This document shows, piece after piece, positions 42,414-51,819 of a stretch of DNA of 64,000 nucleotides. The stretch comes from Bacteroides sp. An322 (GTDB lineage: Bacteria; Bacteroidota; Bacteroidia; Bacteroidales; Bacteroidaceae), in contig NZ_NFIN01000010.1 in assembly GCF_002161765.1 (NCBI RefSeq), positions 45,819 to 109,818 of the forward strand, written 5' to 3'. The notes beneath the pieces are model-generated. The model was not told the DNA's origin and did no database searches. It saw only the letters and a program-made list of their open reading frames with translations. Position 1 is the stretch's first letter. Each line of letters begins with the position of its first letter. The translations under genes were made by a program, and so were the position numbers.

Positions 42414-43787
42414 TCATCCGAAGAGTTCCCGGAAGGCTTCTTCTACTTTCCGCACCGGCACTAACTCGATATGGATTTTGCTCCGGTTCAGACCTTGCAG
42501 ATTATGTTTCGGGATGAGCATACGCTTGAAACCTAGCTTTTCTGCCTCGCCGATGCGTTGTTCGATGCGGTTCACGGGGCGGATTTCACCGCTTAGCCCT
42601 ACTTCGCCCGCCATGCAGACACCTGTTTCTATCTCTGTGTCCATGTTGCTCGAAAGGATGGCGTTGATGACCGCTAAGTCGATGGCAGGGTCGTTCACCT
42701 TCAGACCGCCGGCGATGTTGAGGAACACGTCTTTCTGCGCCAACTTGAATCCCACGCGCTTTTCCAGCACGGCAAGCAGCATATTCATACGGCGCAGGTC
42801 GAAACCCGTGGCGGAGCGTTGGGGCATACCGTAGGCAGCGGTGCTCACCAATGCCTGCACTTCGATGAGGAACGGGCGGATGCCTTCCACGGCGCAAGCG
42901 ATGGCCACGCCGCTCATTCCTTCGTGGTCTTGCGTCAGAAGCAGTTCCGAAGGGTTGCTCACCTGGCGCAGCCCGTCTTGGCGCATCTCGTAGATGCCTA
43001 ATTCGGCGGTACTCCCGAAACGGTTCTTGATGCTCCGCAAGATGCGGTACATATAGTGCTGGTCGCCCTCGAATTGCAACACCGTGTCCACGATGTGCTC
43101 CAGTACTTTCGGTCCGGCTATGCTTCCCTCCTTATTAATATGTCCGATAAGGATGACGGGGGTGCCGGTCTCTTTGGCAAACTTCAGGATGGCAGACGAA
43201 CATTCGCGCACTTGTACGATGCTTCCGGGCGAGGAGTCGATGGTTTCGGTCGATATGGTCTGGATGGAGTCGATGATGACCAGGTCGGGAGCCGTGTTCT
43301 TGATGTGGGTGAAGATTTGCTCCAACGATGTTTCGCAAGCTATCAGTAGTTGCGTTTCTTCCGGATGCGGGATGCGGTCGGCACGGAGTTTCAGTTGGCG
43401 TGCGCTTTCTTCGCCCGATACATAAAGCACTTTCAAGTCGGGCAGGCGGAGCACGGTTTGCAGGATGAGGGTTGATTTCCCGATGCCCGGTTCGCCTCCG
43501 ATAAGCGTGAGCGAGCCTTCTACCAGTCCGCCTCCCAATACCCGGTTCAGTTCATCATCCTTCATGTCAATGCGCAATTCCTCGCTTGAGGTGATTTCGT
43601 GCAATCGTTGAGGTTTGGTCCGTACCGCTTCGATACCGTGTGCCACGTGTTTTGCCACGGGAGTTTCCTTGCGCACCACTTCTTCTGTAAACGTGTTCCA
43701 TTGTCCGCACGAGGGGCATTTTCCTGCCCATTTGGGTGATTCGTACCCGCAATTAGTGCATACATATACCGTCTTTTCCTTAGCCAT
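42414..43787 (-). CDS. radA: DNA repair protein RadA
   Basis: The 457-residue protein has the N-terminal zinc finger (CTNCGYESPKWAGKCPSCGQW), a RecA-like core with Walker A GGEPGIGKST and Walker B LVIIDSIQT, the RadA motif KNRFGSTAELGIYEM and a C-terminal Lon-protease-like domain (AYGMPQRSATGFDLRRMNML, GEVGLSGEIRPVNRIEQR). It promotes branch migration in recombination and processing of stalled forks. Length and motifs are complete. Confidence 0.96.
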   Translation of the reverse strand: MAKEKTVYVCTNCGYESPKWAGKCPSCGQWNTFTEEVVRKETPVAKHVAHGIEAVRTKPQRLHEITSSEELRIDMKDDELNRVLGGGLVEGSLTLIGGEPGIGKSTLILQTVLRLPDLKVLYVSGEESARQLKLRADRIPHPEETQLLIACETSLEQIFTHIKNTAPDLVIIDSIQTISTETIDSSPGSIVQVRECSSAILKFAKETGTPVILIGHINKEGSIAGPKVLEHIVDTVLQFEGDQHYMYRILRSIKNRFGSTAELGIYEMRQDGLRQVSNPSELLLTQDHEGMSGVAIACAVEGIRPFLIEVQALVSTAAYGMPQRSATGFDLRRMNMLLAVLEKRVGFKLAQKDVFLNIAGGLKVNDPAIDLAVINAILSSNMDTEIETGVCMAGEVGLSGEIRPVNRIEQRIGEAEKLGFKRMLIPKHNLQGLNRSKIHIELVPVRKVEEAFRELFG

Positions 43788-43854
43788 AATTTGTTTCTTC
43801 TATATTCTCGGCAAACTTAGATAAAAATCTGCGATTTTCGAACCTATGGATGTG

Positions 43855-43946
43855 AAAAAAAGTATGTTGGCTTCATTGGCAAACGAAGTTAACTAAGTTG
43901 GTCAACGAAGTTAACTTAAATGCCTGATGAAACCAACATACTTTTT
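43855..43946. terminator. Long hairpin between radA and the NigD-like gene
   Basis: AAAAAGTATGTTGG and its complement form the outer stem (to 43946). Inside, the word AACGAAGTTAACT occurs twice in tandem. It lies upstream of radA and downstream of the minus-strand NigD-like gene, so it most likely terminates the latter. Confidence 0.65.
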
Positions 43947-43991
43947 AAAGGGAACCTTTTACGGTTTGGGTTCTTGTGGTAAAACGGTTGT

Positions 43992-44684
43992 TTATTGTTG
44001 AGGTGAACGATAGTTGAACTCTGCAGTTTTTTCTCCGCTATACGATTTCCACTTTAATTTCAACTTGACGGTCTTGCCTTCTGTATCGGGTAAGGCATCC
44101 AGTTTAAATGCTACCATACCGTCTCCAGGTTTGCCATAATTGTCGCCATACGCATTGTGGCGGAATTCCACTTCGTATGGATTATCCGGATTGTTGGTTG
44201 GTAAAAGATTGACGAAATGTTTGTTCCCCGTGTGGTTGGTGACAAATCTGAAATGTAAGCTCAGATATCCGTCTTCGGCTATATTTACCCAGTCTGACAC
44301 AATGTCAATCGGATCCGTGCCGTATACCGAATCATTTTTTTCTCCTAAGTCAGTTGCCATAGGTTTGGTCAGGATGCTGTCTATCCAAAATACATGTGCG
44401 GCTTTGTCATACTTGCCGGGAGACTCTTCGGCATAATCGAAGTTTAATAAAGCTCTCACTTCTTTGTCGCCGAAGGGAGATGATGCGATATTGGCTGGAA
44501 GCAGGGTTGTGCTGTCATCCAGTTGCAAGAAGAAAGTGCCGTCTGTATCGGTCTTAGCCGTTACGATACCGTTATAAGCCCCCATGTTGTAATAATAATT
44601 ATCATCATCGTCCAAGCAGGATGAGAGGGCGAATGTGCCGCTCAGCGTAACGGTAAGCAGCAGTGTTTTAGTCCATTTGCTCAT
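43992..44684 (-). CDS. NigD-like lipoprotein
   Basis: The start at 44684 gives a lipoprotein signal (MSKWTKTLLLTVTLSGTFAL, lipobox SSC) followed by an acidic linker (LDDDDNYYYNMG). The body has the NigD-like fold patterns GIVTAKTDTDGTFFLQLDDS and ADLG... to DWVNIAEDGYLSLHFRFVTN, and ends with FNYRSPQQ. NigD proteins are Bacteroides lipoproteins first seen in bacteriocin-related loci; the role of this chromosomal homologue is unknown. It is divergent from the PurF-like gene. Confidence 0.85.
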   Translation of the reverse strand: MSKWTKTLLLTVTLSGTFALSSCLDDDDNYYYNMGAYNGIVTAKTDTDGTFFLQLDDSTTLLPANIASSPFGDKEVRALLNFDYAEESPGKYDKAAHVFWIDSILTKPMATDLGEKNDSVYGTDPIDIVSDWVNIAEDGYLSLHFRFVTNHTGNKHFVNLLPTNNPDNPYEVEFRHNAYGDNYGKPGDGMVAFKLDALPDTEGKTVKLKLKWKSYSGEKTAEFNYRSPQQ

Positions 44685-44797
44685 TTTATTCATATAGGTT
44701 TGTTTCTATTGTTATTTCGTTTGTTAAATGTATGAATAACGCGAATCCTGCATGTGAAGATGTTAAATAATTTAAATGGAGCAATCTGGTTACATGA

Positions 44798-44817
44798 GTT
44801 GACGGTCTATTGTCAAC
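44798..44817. promoter_or_regulatory. Palindrome GTTGAC-N8-GTCAAC in a divergent promoter region
   Basis: The 6+6 palindrome lies between the NigD-like gene (start 44684) and the -7 box of the PurF-like gene (44873-44880). It may be a regulator site; nothing else supports that. Confidence 0.3.
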
Positions 44818-44872
44818 AAGAAAAATAATCGAAAAAGCCGGGGTTATGTTTCCGTGCTTCCCGTTTTTTCCG

Positions 44873-44880
44873 TATTTTTG
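44873..44880 (+). promoter_or_regulatory. -7 box of the PurF-like gene
   Basis: TATTTTTG fits TAnnTTTG and lies 46 bases before the chosen ATG. An in-frame ATG at 44810 lies before this promoter and is therefore rejected. Confidence 0.55.
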
Positions 44881-44926
44881 CAACGAAATTGGATATTTAT
44901 TTACAACTAAATTAAAATCGAATAAA

Positions 44927-46333
44927 ATGGGTGGTTTTTTCGGGACAGTCTCTAAGGCTGAATGTGTAACCGATTTATTTTACGGGACAGATTATAATTC
45001 GCATTTGGGAACCAAGCGGGCAGGAATGGCTACGTATGACGAGAATTCCGGTTTCGCGCGTTCTATCCATAGCATAGAAAATTCGTATTTCCGCACGAAG
45101 TTTGAAGATGAATTGTCGAAGTTCAAAGGAAAATCAGGCATTGGTGTGATAAGTGATACCGACCCTCAGCCGATTATGATTAATTCGCATTTGGGACGGT
45201 TTGCCATTATGACCGTAGCGAAAATCAATAATCTAGCCGAATTGGAAAAAGAACTTCTGGACGCGAACATGCATTTTGCCGAGATGAGCATGGGCAAGAC
45301 CAACCAAACAGAACTGGTGGCTTTGCTCATCGTGCAAGGGAAGACTTTCGTAGAGGGAATCGAAAACGTGTATAATAAGATTAAAGGTTCATGTTCGATG
45401 CTGATTCTGACCGAAAACGGCATCATTGCGGCACGCGACAAATGGGGACGTACTCCGATTATTGTCGGGAAAAAAGAAGGAGCGTATGCCGTAACCAGCG
45501 AATCGAACAGTTTGCCGAACTTGGATTATGAAATAGACCATTATGTAGGTCCGGGCGAAATTATCCGTTTGCATGCCGATGGTTGGGAACAACTCCGGAA
45601 GCCGAATGAGGAAATGCAAATCTGTTCGTTCTTGTGGGTGTATTACGGTTTTCCCGTATCGTGTTACGAAGGGCGGAATGTAGAAGAGGTGCGTTTCATC
45701 TGCGGATATGAAATGGGTAAGACTGATGATTCGAAAGTGGATTGTGCGTGCGGTATTCCCGATTCGGGTGTAGGCATGGCATTGGGGTATGCCGAAGGGA
45801 AGGGCATCCCTTATCACCGAGGGATAGCGAAATACACTCCGACATGGCCGCGCAGTTTTACGCCCAGCACTCAGGAAATGCGTTCGTTGGTGGCTAAGAT
45901 GAAATTGATTCCCAATCGGGCAATGCTGCAAGGAAAGCGCATTTTGTTTTGTGATGACTCCATTGTGCGTGGAACTCAATTGCGTGATAATGTGAAGATT
46001 CTTTATGATTATGGTGCAAAGGAAGTTCACATGCGTATCGCTTGTCCGCCGCTGATTTACGGATGTCCGTTTATCGGTTTCACCGCGTCCAAGAGTGATA
46101 TGGAGTTGATAACCCGCCGTATTATTAAGGAAATAGAAGGTGATGAAAATGCGAAACTGGAGAAATACGCTACTACAGGTTCACCCGAATATAATGCATT
46201 GGTAGACCGCATCCGCGCGCGTTTCGGACTGACTTCGTTGAAGTTTAATCCGTTGGAAACATTGGTAAAAGCAATCGGTTTGCCGAAGTGTAAGATTTGT
46301 ACACATTGTTTCGACGGGTCGAGCCACTTCTGA
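44927..46333 (+). CDS. PurF-like amidophosphoribosyltransferase paralogue lacking the N-terminal catalytic Cys
   Basis: The 468-residue protein has a glutamine amidotransferase-like N-half (MGGFFGTVSKAECVTDLFYG, HLGTKRAGMATYD, SHLGRFAIMTV) and a phosphoribosyltransferase half with VDCACGIPDSGVGMALGYAE and the PRPP motif RILFCDDSIVRGTQ. In true PurF the mature protein starts with Cys (MCGI...), which hydrolyses glutamine; here residue 2 is Gly. The start is fixed by the promoter and by the absence of any other Met before the conserved FFGT strand. It may use free ammonia or have another role. The C-terminal cluster CKICTHC might bind a metal or iron-sulfur cluster. Confidence 0.88.
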   Translation: MGGFFGTVSKAECVTDLFYGTDYNSHLGTKRAGMATYDENSGFARSIHSIENSYFRTKFEDELSKFKGKSGIGVISDTDPQPIMINSHLGRFAIMTVAKINNLAELEKELLDANMHFAEMSMGKTNQTELVALLIVQGKTFVEGIENVYNKIKGSCSMLILTENGIIAARDKWGRTPIIVGKKEGAYAVTSESNSLPNLDYEIDHYVGPGEIIRLHADGWEQLRKPNEEMQICSFLWVYYGFPVSCYEGRNVEEVRFICGYEMGKTDDSKVDCACGIPDSGVGMALGYAEGKGIPYHRGIAKYTPTWPRSFTPSTQEMRSLVAKMKLIPNRAMLQGKRILFCDDSIVRGTQLRDNVKILYDYGAKEVHMRIACPPLIYGCPFIGFTASKSDMELITRRIIKEIEGDENAKLEKYATTGSPEYNALVDRIRARFGLTSLKFNPLETLVKAIGLPKCKICTHCFDGSSHF

Positions 46334-46428
46334 TAGTTAATAGTGAATAATGAATAGTTAATAGTTTGATACTTAACTGACTATTAGCTATTCATTATTC
46401 ATTATTCACTATTCACTATTAACTATTA
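46334..46428. repeat. Palindromic element, AATAGTGA/AATAATGA family
   Basis: TAGTTAATAGTGAATAATGA... on the left faces iterated TTCACTATT and TTCATTATT words on the right. It fills the entire gap between two convergent genes. Its right end overlaps the stop codon of the outer-membrane protein gene (46426-46428). Confidence 0.8.
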
Positions 46429-47637
46429 AAACGCTTCCGTCATATTGAAATAAAACAGGTTCTGCTTGTTGATGAAATTCCGTCCGAAATCCAGGCGGAC
46501 ATTCATGCGGGGTTGCACTTCGATGCGCAAACCTAGGCCTGCATTGGGAAGCACGCCTTCTATCTTACCCGGATTTGGTCCCATGAATCCTACGCCTCCC
46601 CATGCCACGAATCCTAAATGGTGGATGACCCGTTTCAGCCAGTTGCTTCGGTCTGTATTGAACATTTGCCGGTATTCTGCCAGTGCTAAATGCGAACTCT
46701 TGTCGCGGTATTGTCCCATATAATACCCGCGCAAGTCGAATGGCGTGCCGCTTAGGGCATATTTGTTCAACGGAATATGTTTGCCGAATACATTTTTGGT
46801 TTGCACCGTCCAGGCTATGACTTTCCGTTCTCCCAGCGATTTATATTGGCGGTAATCCAATTCGAAACGGTAGAAATTATCATCACTTCCTAACCATTTT
46901 TGGTATAGTAAGCCGCGGATGTCAAAATAAAGCCCTTTATACGGATTGGCAGGGATGTCGCGCGTGTCGTATGTCACTAAGAAGCCAAGTCCCGAACTGA
47001 AGTTTTTATACCCGTTTTCAGTTCCTCCTGCTTTCTTATAGTCTTCTTGTTCCACCAAGTGCTTGGCGGGGCTGGTTATTTTGTCGTAATTCAGGTCGAT
47101 TTGCGGACCAACGAACCAATCAGTTTCCTTGATACGGAACAAGAACCATGGATTGATTTGGATGCCGCTATACCGGTATTGGCTGGTCGTATCGCTTCGC
47201 ACATAATTTTTGTTGGTGGAGTAGCCCACGCCATAAAAGTTTTCTTGTGTATTCTTGTAAGAGAATTGTCCGAAGATGCGGAACTTGTCGTTCTTGAAGA
47301 ACAACTGAGGCTTGACCATGATATTCAGCCCGCCCTTGAAGATAAATGCCATGGCAAAGGGAAGTACCGAACGCCGCATGGTAGTATCTTTCGGATTCAT
47401 CCGGAACGTCATTAACGCGCTTCCTCCTACCAAAAAACCAAAGTCGGGGCTGAAGCTCGGACCTCCTAATATATTATAATGGAAGTTCCGTTTAGCTACT
47501 TTCTGCCTTCGGAGTTCTTTTTTGGTCAAGGTTTTCGATGAAAGCGTGTCAACCGCAAGACTTGTGGTATCTGCTTCTTGAGCAAATGCGGTGCATGTAA
47601 GGATGCACAAAATGCAACATGTTATCAGTTTTTTCAT
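46426..47637 (-). CDS. Omp85/BamA-like outer-membrane protein (surface-antigen D15 domain)
   Basis: The start at 47637 gives a signal peptide (MKKLITCCILCILTCTAFAQ). The 403-residue protein is mostly barrel, with ILGGPSFSPDFGFLVGGSAL, SSGLGFLVTYDTRDIPANPY (Omp85-type strand with the D-x-R-D region) and ALSGTPFDLRGYYMGQYRDK (the FDLRGY segment matches the VRGY/F barrel-lumen motif). It ends in NLFYFNMTEAF, a C-terminal Phe. No POTRA repeats are present, so it is a POTRA-less relative of unknown cargo. Confidence 0.85.
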   Translation of the reverse strand: MKKLITCCILCILTCTAFAQEADTTSLAVDTLSSKTLTKKELRRQKVAKRNFHYNILGGPSFSPDFGFLVGGSALMTFRMNPKDTTMRRSVLPFAMAFIFKGGLNIMVKPQLFFKNDKFRIFGQFSYKNTQENFYGVGYSTNKNYVRSDTTSQYRYSGIQINPWFLFRIKETDWFVGPQIDLNYDKITSPAKHLVEQEDYKKAGGTENGYKNFSSGLGFLVTYDTRDIPANPYKGLYFDIRGLLYQKWLGSDDNFYRFELDYRQYKSLGERKVIAWTVQTKNVFGKHIPLNKYALSGTPFDLRGYYMGQYRDKSSHLALAEYRQMFNTDRSNWLKRVIHHLGFVAWGGVGFMGPNPGKIEGVLPNAGLGLRIEVQPRMNVRLDFGRNFINKQNLFYFNMTEAF

Positions 47638-47799
47638 ATCAAAGTCGTAATTAGTTGCAAATGTATAAAAACTCAAGCATATAACAATTCAAACCACCAA
47701 GAACTTACATGTTTAAAAACTAAAAAACTTAAACGATGTTTGGTGATATGCAGGTTATTTCTTACCTTTACTTGGTTTAATTTTTAACTTAAAACGATT

Positions 47800-49026
47800 A
47801 TGACAGTAATAGAACGTTTTTTGAAGTATGTTTCTTTTGATACCCAGTCTGATGAGACAACGGAGATAACCCCCAGTACGTCCAAGCAGATGGTATTTGC
47901 CAAATATTTGCAATCGGAATTGGAAGATTTAGGTTTGGAAGATATTTCGTTAGACGAGAACGGATATTTGTTTGCAACGCTTCCTGCAAATGTTGACCGG
48001 GATATTCCGACAATCGGTTTTATAGCCCATATAGATACCAGCCCCGATATGTCGGGCAAGGACGTGAAGCCGCGTATAGTGGCAGATTATCAGGGACAGG
48101 ACATCCCGTTGTGTGAAGAAGAAGGCATTATCCTTTCTCCCAACCAATTTCCGGAGCTGCTCGACCATATCGGCGAAGATTTGATTGTGACCGACGGGCA
48201 TACGCTTTTGGGCGCGGATGATAAGGCGGGTATTGCCGAAATAGTAGGAGCAATGGCTTACTTGAAAGAGCATCCCGAAATCGAACACGGTAAAATCCGC
48301 ATCGGCTTCAATCCGGATGAGGAAATCGGTCTGGGAGCACACAAGTTCGATGTGGAGAAGTTTGGATGCAAATGGGCGTATACCATGGACGGAGGTGAGG
48401 TAGGCGAACTGGAATTCGAGAACTTCAATGCCGCTGCCGCTAAGGTTGAGGTGAAAGGACTGAACGTGCATCCGGGGTATGCGAAGGATAAGATGGTAAA
48501 TTCATTGTTGGTGGCAAACGAATTTGTAAGTATGCTTCCTGTCAATGAAGTTCCGGCTATGACCGAAGGATATGAAGGCTTTTTCCACCTGATAGGAATG
48601 GAAGGGGATGTAGAACATACTACGCTTTCGTATATCATCCGTGACCATGACCGTGAAAAGTTTGAAGCCCGTAAAGCTCTTATGCAAGAATGTGCCGTAA
48701 AATTGAATGAAAAGTACGGACAGGGCAGGGTAGAGGTCCAGGTTAAAGACCAATACTACAATATGCGCCAGCAGGTAGAACCGTTGATGCACATCATCGA
48801 CCTTGCTTTTGCGGCAATGAAAGAAGCCGGCGTAGAACCGAAAGTAAAAGCCATCCGTGGAGGAACAGACGGTGCGCAATTATCCTTTAAAGGACTTCCG
48901 TGTCCGAACATTTTTGCCGGAGGCTTGAATTTCCACGGTCGTTATGAGTTTGTGCCCATACAGTCTATTGAGAAAGCGATGAAAGTAGTGGCAAAGATAG
49001 CCGAACTCACCGCGAAGCGATACTGA
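47800..49026 (+). CDS. pepT: Peptidase T (tripeptide aminopeptidase)
   Basis: The 408-residue M20 metallopeptidase removes N-terminal residues from tripeptides in the cytoplasm. Zinc ligands and catalytic residues are visible in [35 protein letters not shown] and [15 protein letters not shown]. The distal ligand region is [20 protein letters not shown]. Length matches PepT. It precedes gcvT, separated by a palindromic element. Confidence 0.95.
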   Translation: MTVIERFLKYVSFDTQSDETTEITPSTSKQMVFAKYLQSELEDLGLEDISLDENGYLFATLPANVDRDIPTIGFIAHIDTSPDMSGKDVKPRIVADYQGQDIPLCEEEGIILSPNQFPELLDHIGEDLIVTDGHTLLGADDKAGIAEIVGAMAYLKEHPEIEHGKIRIGFNPDEEIGLGAHKFDVEKFGCKWAYTMDGGEVGELEFENFNAAAAKVEVKGLNVHPGYAKDKMVNSLLVANEFVSMLPVNEVPAMTEGYEGFFHLIGMEGDVEHTTLSYIIRDHDREKFEARKALMQECAVKLNEKYGQGRVEVQVKDQYYNMRQQVEPLMHIIDLAFAAMKEAGVEPKVKAIRGGTDGAQLSFKGLPCPNIFAGGLNFHGRYEFVPIQSIEKAMKVVAKIAELTAKRY

Positions 49027-49033
49027 TTTTCTT

Positions 49034-49120
49034 TCACCACAGATTACACAGATTAAATAAATTAATATGTATGATGTATGTCCGCTAAATTATTTATTTA
49101 ATCTGTGTAATCTGTGGTGA
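49034..49120. repeat. Palindromic element, CCACAGATTACACAGATT family
   Basis: TCACCACAGATTACACAGAT... and the complementary TTTAATCTGTGTAATCTGTG... form exact arms around an AT-rich centre. It lies 8 bases after the pepT stop and 32 bases before gcvT. Confidence 0.85.
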
Positions 49121-49151
49121 TATTATTTATAAACCTTAAAACACAGAACTA

Positions 49152-50237
49152 ATGAAAACAACTCCATTTACCGGGAAGCATATCGCTCTCGGTGCCAAGA
49201 TGCATGAATTTGCGGGCTATAACATGCCGATTGAGTATTCTGGTATTATCGATGAACATCTGACTGTATGTCAGGGTGTCGGTGTCTTCGATGTTTCTCA
49301 CATGGGCGAGTTTTGGGTGAAAGGTCCTCATGCCCTCGATTTTATCCAACGGGTTACTTCGAACAATGCGGCTGTGCTTACGCCGGGTAAGGTGCAATAT
49401 ACTTGTTTCCCGAATGAGACGGGAGGCATTGTCGATGATTTGCTGGTATATGATTACGGTCAGGAAAAATATTTGTTGGTGGTCAATGCTGCCAATATAG
49501 AGAAAGATTGGAACTGGTGTGTCTCTCATAATACGGTAGGGGCTGAACTGGAAAATGCTTCCGACCGCATGGGGCAGCTTGCCGTGCAAGGTCCGAAAGC
49601 ATTGCCCACGCTTCAGAAACTGACTTCGCTGGACTTGTCGGAGATACCTTATTACCATTTTCGTGTAGGTGACTTTGCAGGAGTGCCGCAAGTCATTATT
49701 TCCAATACTGGCTATACCGGTGCAGGAGGTTTTGAACTCTATTTTTATCCTGAAGATGCCGACCGTATTTGGAATGCAATTTTCGAAGCAGGCGCTGAGT
49801 TTGGTATTAAGCCGGTTGGTTTGGGCGCACGCGATACGTTAAGGCTGGAAATGGGCTTCTGCTTGTATGGTAATGATATTGACGATACGACTTCGCCTAT
49901 CGAAGCTGGATTGGGCTGGATTACGAAGTTTGTCGAAGGAAAGGAGTTCACCAATCGTGCTGCTTTGGAGAAGCAGAAAGCCGAAGGAGTCAGCCGCAAA
50001 TTGGTAGGCTTCGAGATGAAAGACCGGGGCATCCCGCGTCACGGCTATAAGTTGGTTGATGCCGAAGGCACAGAAATCGGTCATGTCACTTCGGGCACCA
50101 TGTCGCCTATCCGTAAGATAGGTATCGGGTTAGGCTATGTGCAGACTGCCTTTTCGAAACCGGGTACTGAAATCTATTTGGACAATCGGGGACGGAAGCT
50201 GAAGGCGCAAGTCGTGAAGCCTCCTTTCCGTAAGTAG
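49152..50237 (+). CDS. gcvT: Glycine cleavage system T protein (aminomethyltransferase)
   Basis: The 361-residue protein transfers the aminomethyl carbon from lipoylated GcvH to tetrahydrofolate. The N-terminus [20 protein letters not shown], the folate-site Asp in [29 protein letters not shown] and the C-terminal [20 protein letters not shown] are family motifs. Length is typical. No gcvH or gcvP is nearby. Confidence 0.96.
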   Translation: MKTTPFTGKHIALGAKMHEFAGYNMPIEYSGIIDEHLTVCQGVGVFDVSHMGEFWVKGPHALDFIQRVTSNNAAVLTPGKVQYTCFPNETGGIVDDLLVYDYGQEKYLLVVNAANIEKDWNWCVSHNTVGAELENASDRMGQLAVQGPKALPTLQKLTSLDLSEIPYYHFRVGDFAGVPQVIISNTGYTGAGGFELYFYPEDADRIWNAIFEAGAEFGIKPVGLGARDTLRLEMGFCLYGNDIDDTTSPIEAGLGWITKFVEGKEFTNRAALEKQKAEGVSRKLVGFEMKDRGIPRHGYKLVDAEGTEIGHVTSGTMSPIRKIGIGLGYVQTAFSKPGTEIYLDNRGRKLKAQVVKPPFRK

Positions 50238-50376
50238 TGCATGGGTTTCAAGTCTGTCTCAAAATGAAGGCTAATCTTCGAAATACCGGTTGGTTTTGTC
50301 CGCATTTTTAGATGAATTCATTAGGAGGGGTTACTTTTATCCGTAATTCGGGTAACTGTGGTATACTATTTTGCAG

Positions 50377-50384
50377 TATCTTTG
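50377..50384 (+). promoter_or_regulatory. -7 box of the MATE transporter gene
   Basis: TATCTTTG lies 23 bases before the ATG at 50407. This promoter fixes the start; an in-frame ATG at 50371 lies upstream of it. Confidence 0.6.
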
Positions 50385-50406
50385 CATCTGGAATAAATTG
50401 TATCCT

Positions 50407-51819
50407 ATGAATTTTGGAAAAAATGACTTGCTTGTATTGATACGTGAAGGGCGTGCGATGACCTTCCGTCAGCAGCTTTTGCTTACCGTTCAGTTGAGTA
50501 TACCGGCAATGGTGGCACAGTTGTCTTCTATTGTGATGCAATACATTGATGCGGCTATGGTGGGTAGTTTGGGTGCCAATGCTTCAGCGTCCATTGGCTT
50601 GGTATCCACTACCACGTGGTTGTTCAGCGGTTTGTGTAGCGCAGCTTCCACGGGGTTTGCCGTTCAGGTGGCACATTGCATCGGCGGAGGAAAGTTTCAT
50701 GAAGCCCGTGCCGTGTTGCGCCAGTCGCTTGTGTTGGTTTTGTTGTTCAGCCTGCTGTTGGCGGGTGTCGGCATGGGCATCAGTGGTGCGTTGCCTCGCT
50801 GGTTGGGTGGGGCAGAGGTCATCAATCACGAGGCTTCGGTTTATTTCCTGATTTATGCGGCGTTCCTGCCGATGATGCAGTTGTGTTTCTTGGCTGGTGG
50901 CATGCTTCGCTGTAGCGGGAATATGCGTGTGCCCAGTCTGCTGAATGTCTTGATGTGTCTGCTGGATGTGGTTTTCAATTATTTCCTTATTTTTCCTTCC
51001 CGTCAGATCTCGTTGTTCGGGTTGGACGTGTTTATGCCCGGTGCCGGATGGGGTGTTGCCGGAGCTGCCGTAGGTACCGGATTAGCCGAATTAGTGGTAG
51101 CGGGACTGATGCTTTGGTATTTGGCTACCCGTTCCAAGGAATTGGGTTTGGTGCACGAGAAAGGACGTTTCCGCCCTACTTCGGTTGTTTTGCGGAAAGC
51201 CGTTCATATCGGAGGACCGATGGGGATAGAACATGCCGTGATTTGCGGGGCGCAGATTCTGACTACGGTCATTGTGGCTCCATTAGGGGTATTCGCTATT
51301 GCAGCTAATTCGTTTGCCATTACAGCCGAGAGCCTTTGCTATATGCCCGGATACGGTATCGCCGATGCCGCTACGACGTTGGTTGGTCAGAGCATGGGGG
51401 CAGGCAGGAAGGAGTTGACCCGGCGTTTTGCCCGCATCACGGTAGGCATGGGCATGGCGGTGATGGGCATTATGGGTGTCATTATGTATGTAGCCGCTCC
51501 GTTGATTATCGGCACGATGACCCCTGATGCCGAGGTATTGGAATTGGGCGTCCAGGCGTTGCGCATCGAAGCCTTTGCCGAGCCGATGTTTGCGGCTGCG
51601 ATTGTGGCATACGGTGTTTTCGTAGGTGCGGGAAATACGATAATCCCTTGCCTGATGAATTTCTTCAGCATTTGGGCTGTACGCCTGACGTTGGCTGCCT
51701 GGCTAGCTCCGACAATGGGATTGAACGGCGTATGGCTTGCGATGTGCATCGAACTCTGTTTCCGCGGCATCATTTTTCTGATTCGGCTGGAGCGGGGAAA
51801 ATGGATGAAGATAAATTAA
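50407..51819 (+). CDS. MATE-family multidrug/metabolite exporter
   Basis: The start at 50407 (MNFGKNDLLVLIREGRAMTF) gives a 470-residue protein with about 12 membrane segments in two homologous halves. Characteristic segments are LSIPAMVAQLSSIVMQYIDA, MVGSLGANASASIGLVSTTT and, in the second half, GIADAATTLVGQSMGAGRKE. Substrates are cations or drugs driven by sodium or protons; specificity cannot be told. Its 3' end overlaps the convergent PagL-like gene by 4 bases. Confidence 0.9.
   Translation: MNFGKNDLLVLIREGRAMTFRQQLLLTVQLSIPAMVAQLSSIVMQYIDAAMVGSLGANASASIGLVSTTTWLFSGLCSAASTGFAVQVAHCIGGGKFHEARAVLRQSLVLVLLFSLLLAGVGMGISGALPRWLGGAEVINHEASVYFLIYAAFLPMMQLCFLAGGMLRCSGNMRVPSLLNVLMCLLDVVFNYFLIFPSRQISLFGLDVFMPGAGWGVAGAAVGTGLAELVVAGLMLWYLATRSKELGLVHEKGRFRPTSVVLRKAVHIGGPMGIEHAVICGAQILTTVIVAPLGVFAIAANSFAITAESLCYMPGYGIADAATTLVGQSMGAGRKELTRRFARITVGMGMAVMGIMGVIMYVAAPLIIGTMTPDAEVLELGVQALRIEAFAEPMFAAAIVAYGVFVGAGNTIIPCLMNFFSIWAVRLTLAAWLAPTMGLNGVWLAMCIELCFRGIIFLIRLERGKWMKIN

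Noticed and set aside
47578..47787. 69-codon plus-strand frame upstream of pepT
   Set aside because: It is antisense to the outer-membrane protein signal peptide region and continues into AT-rich promoter DNA.
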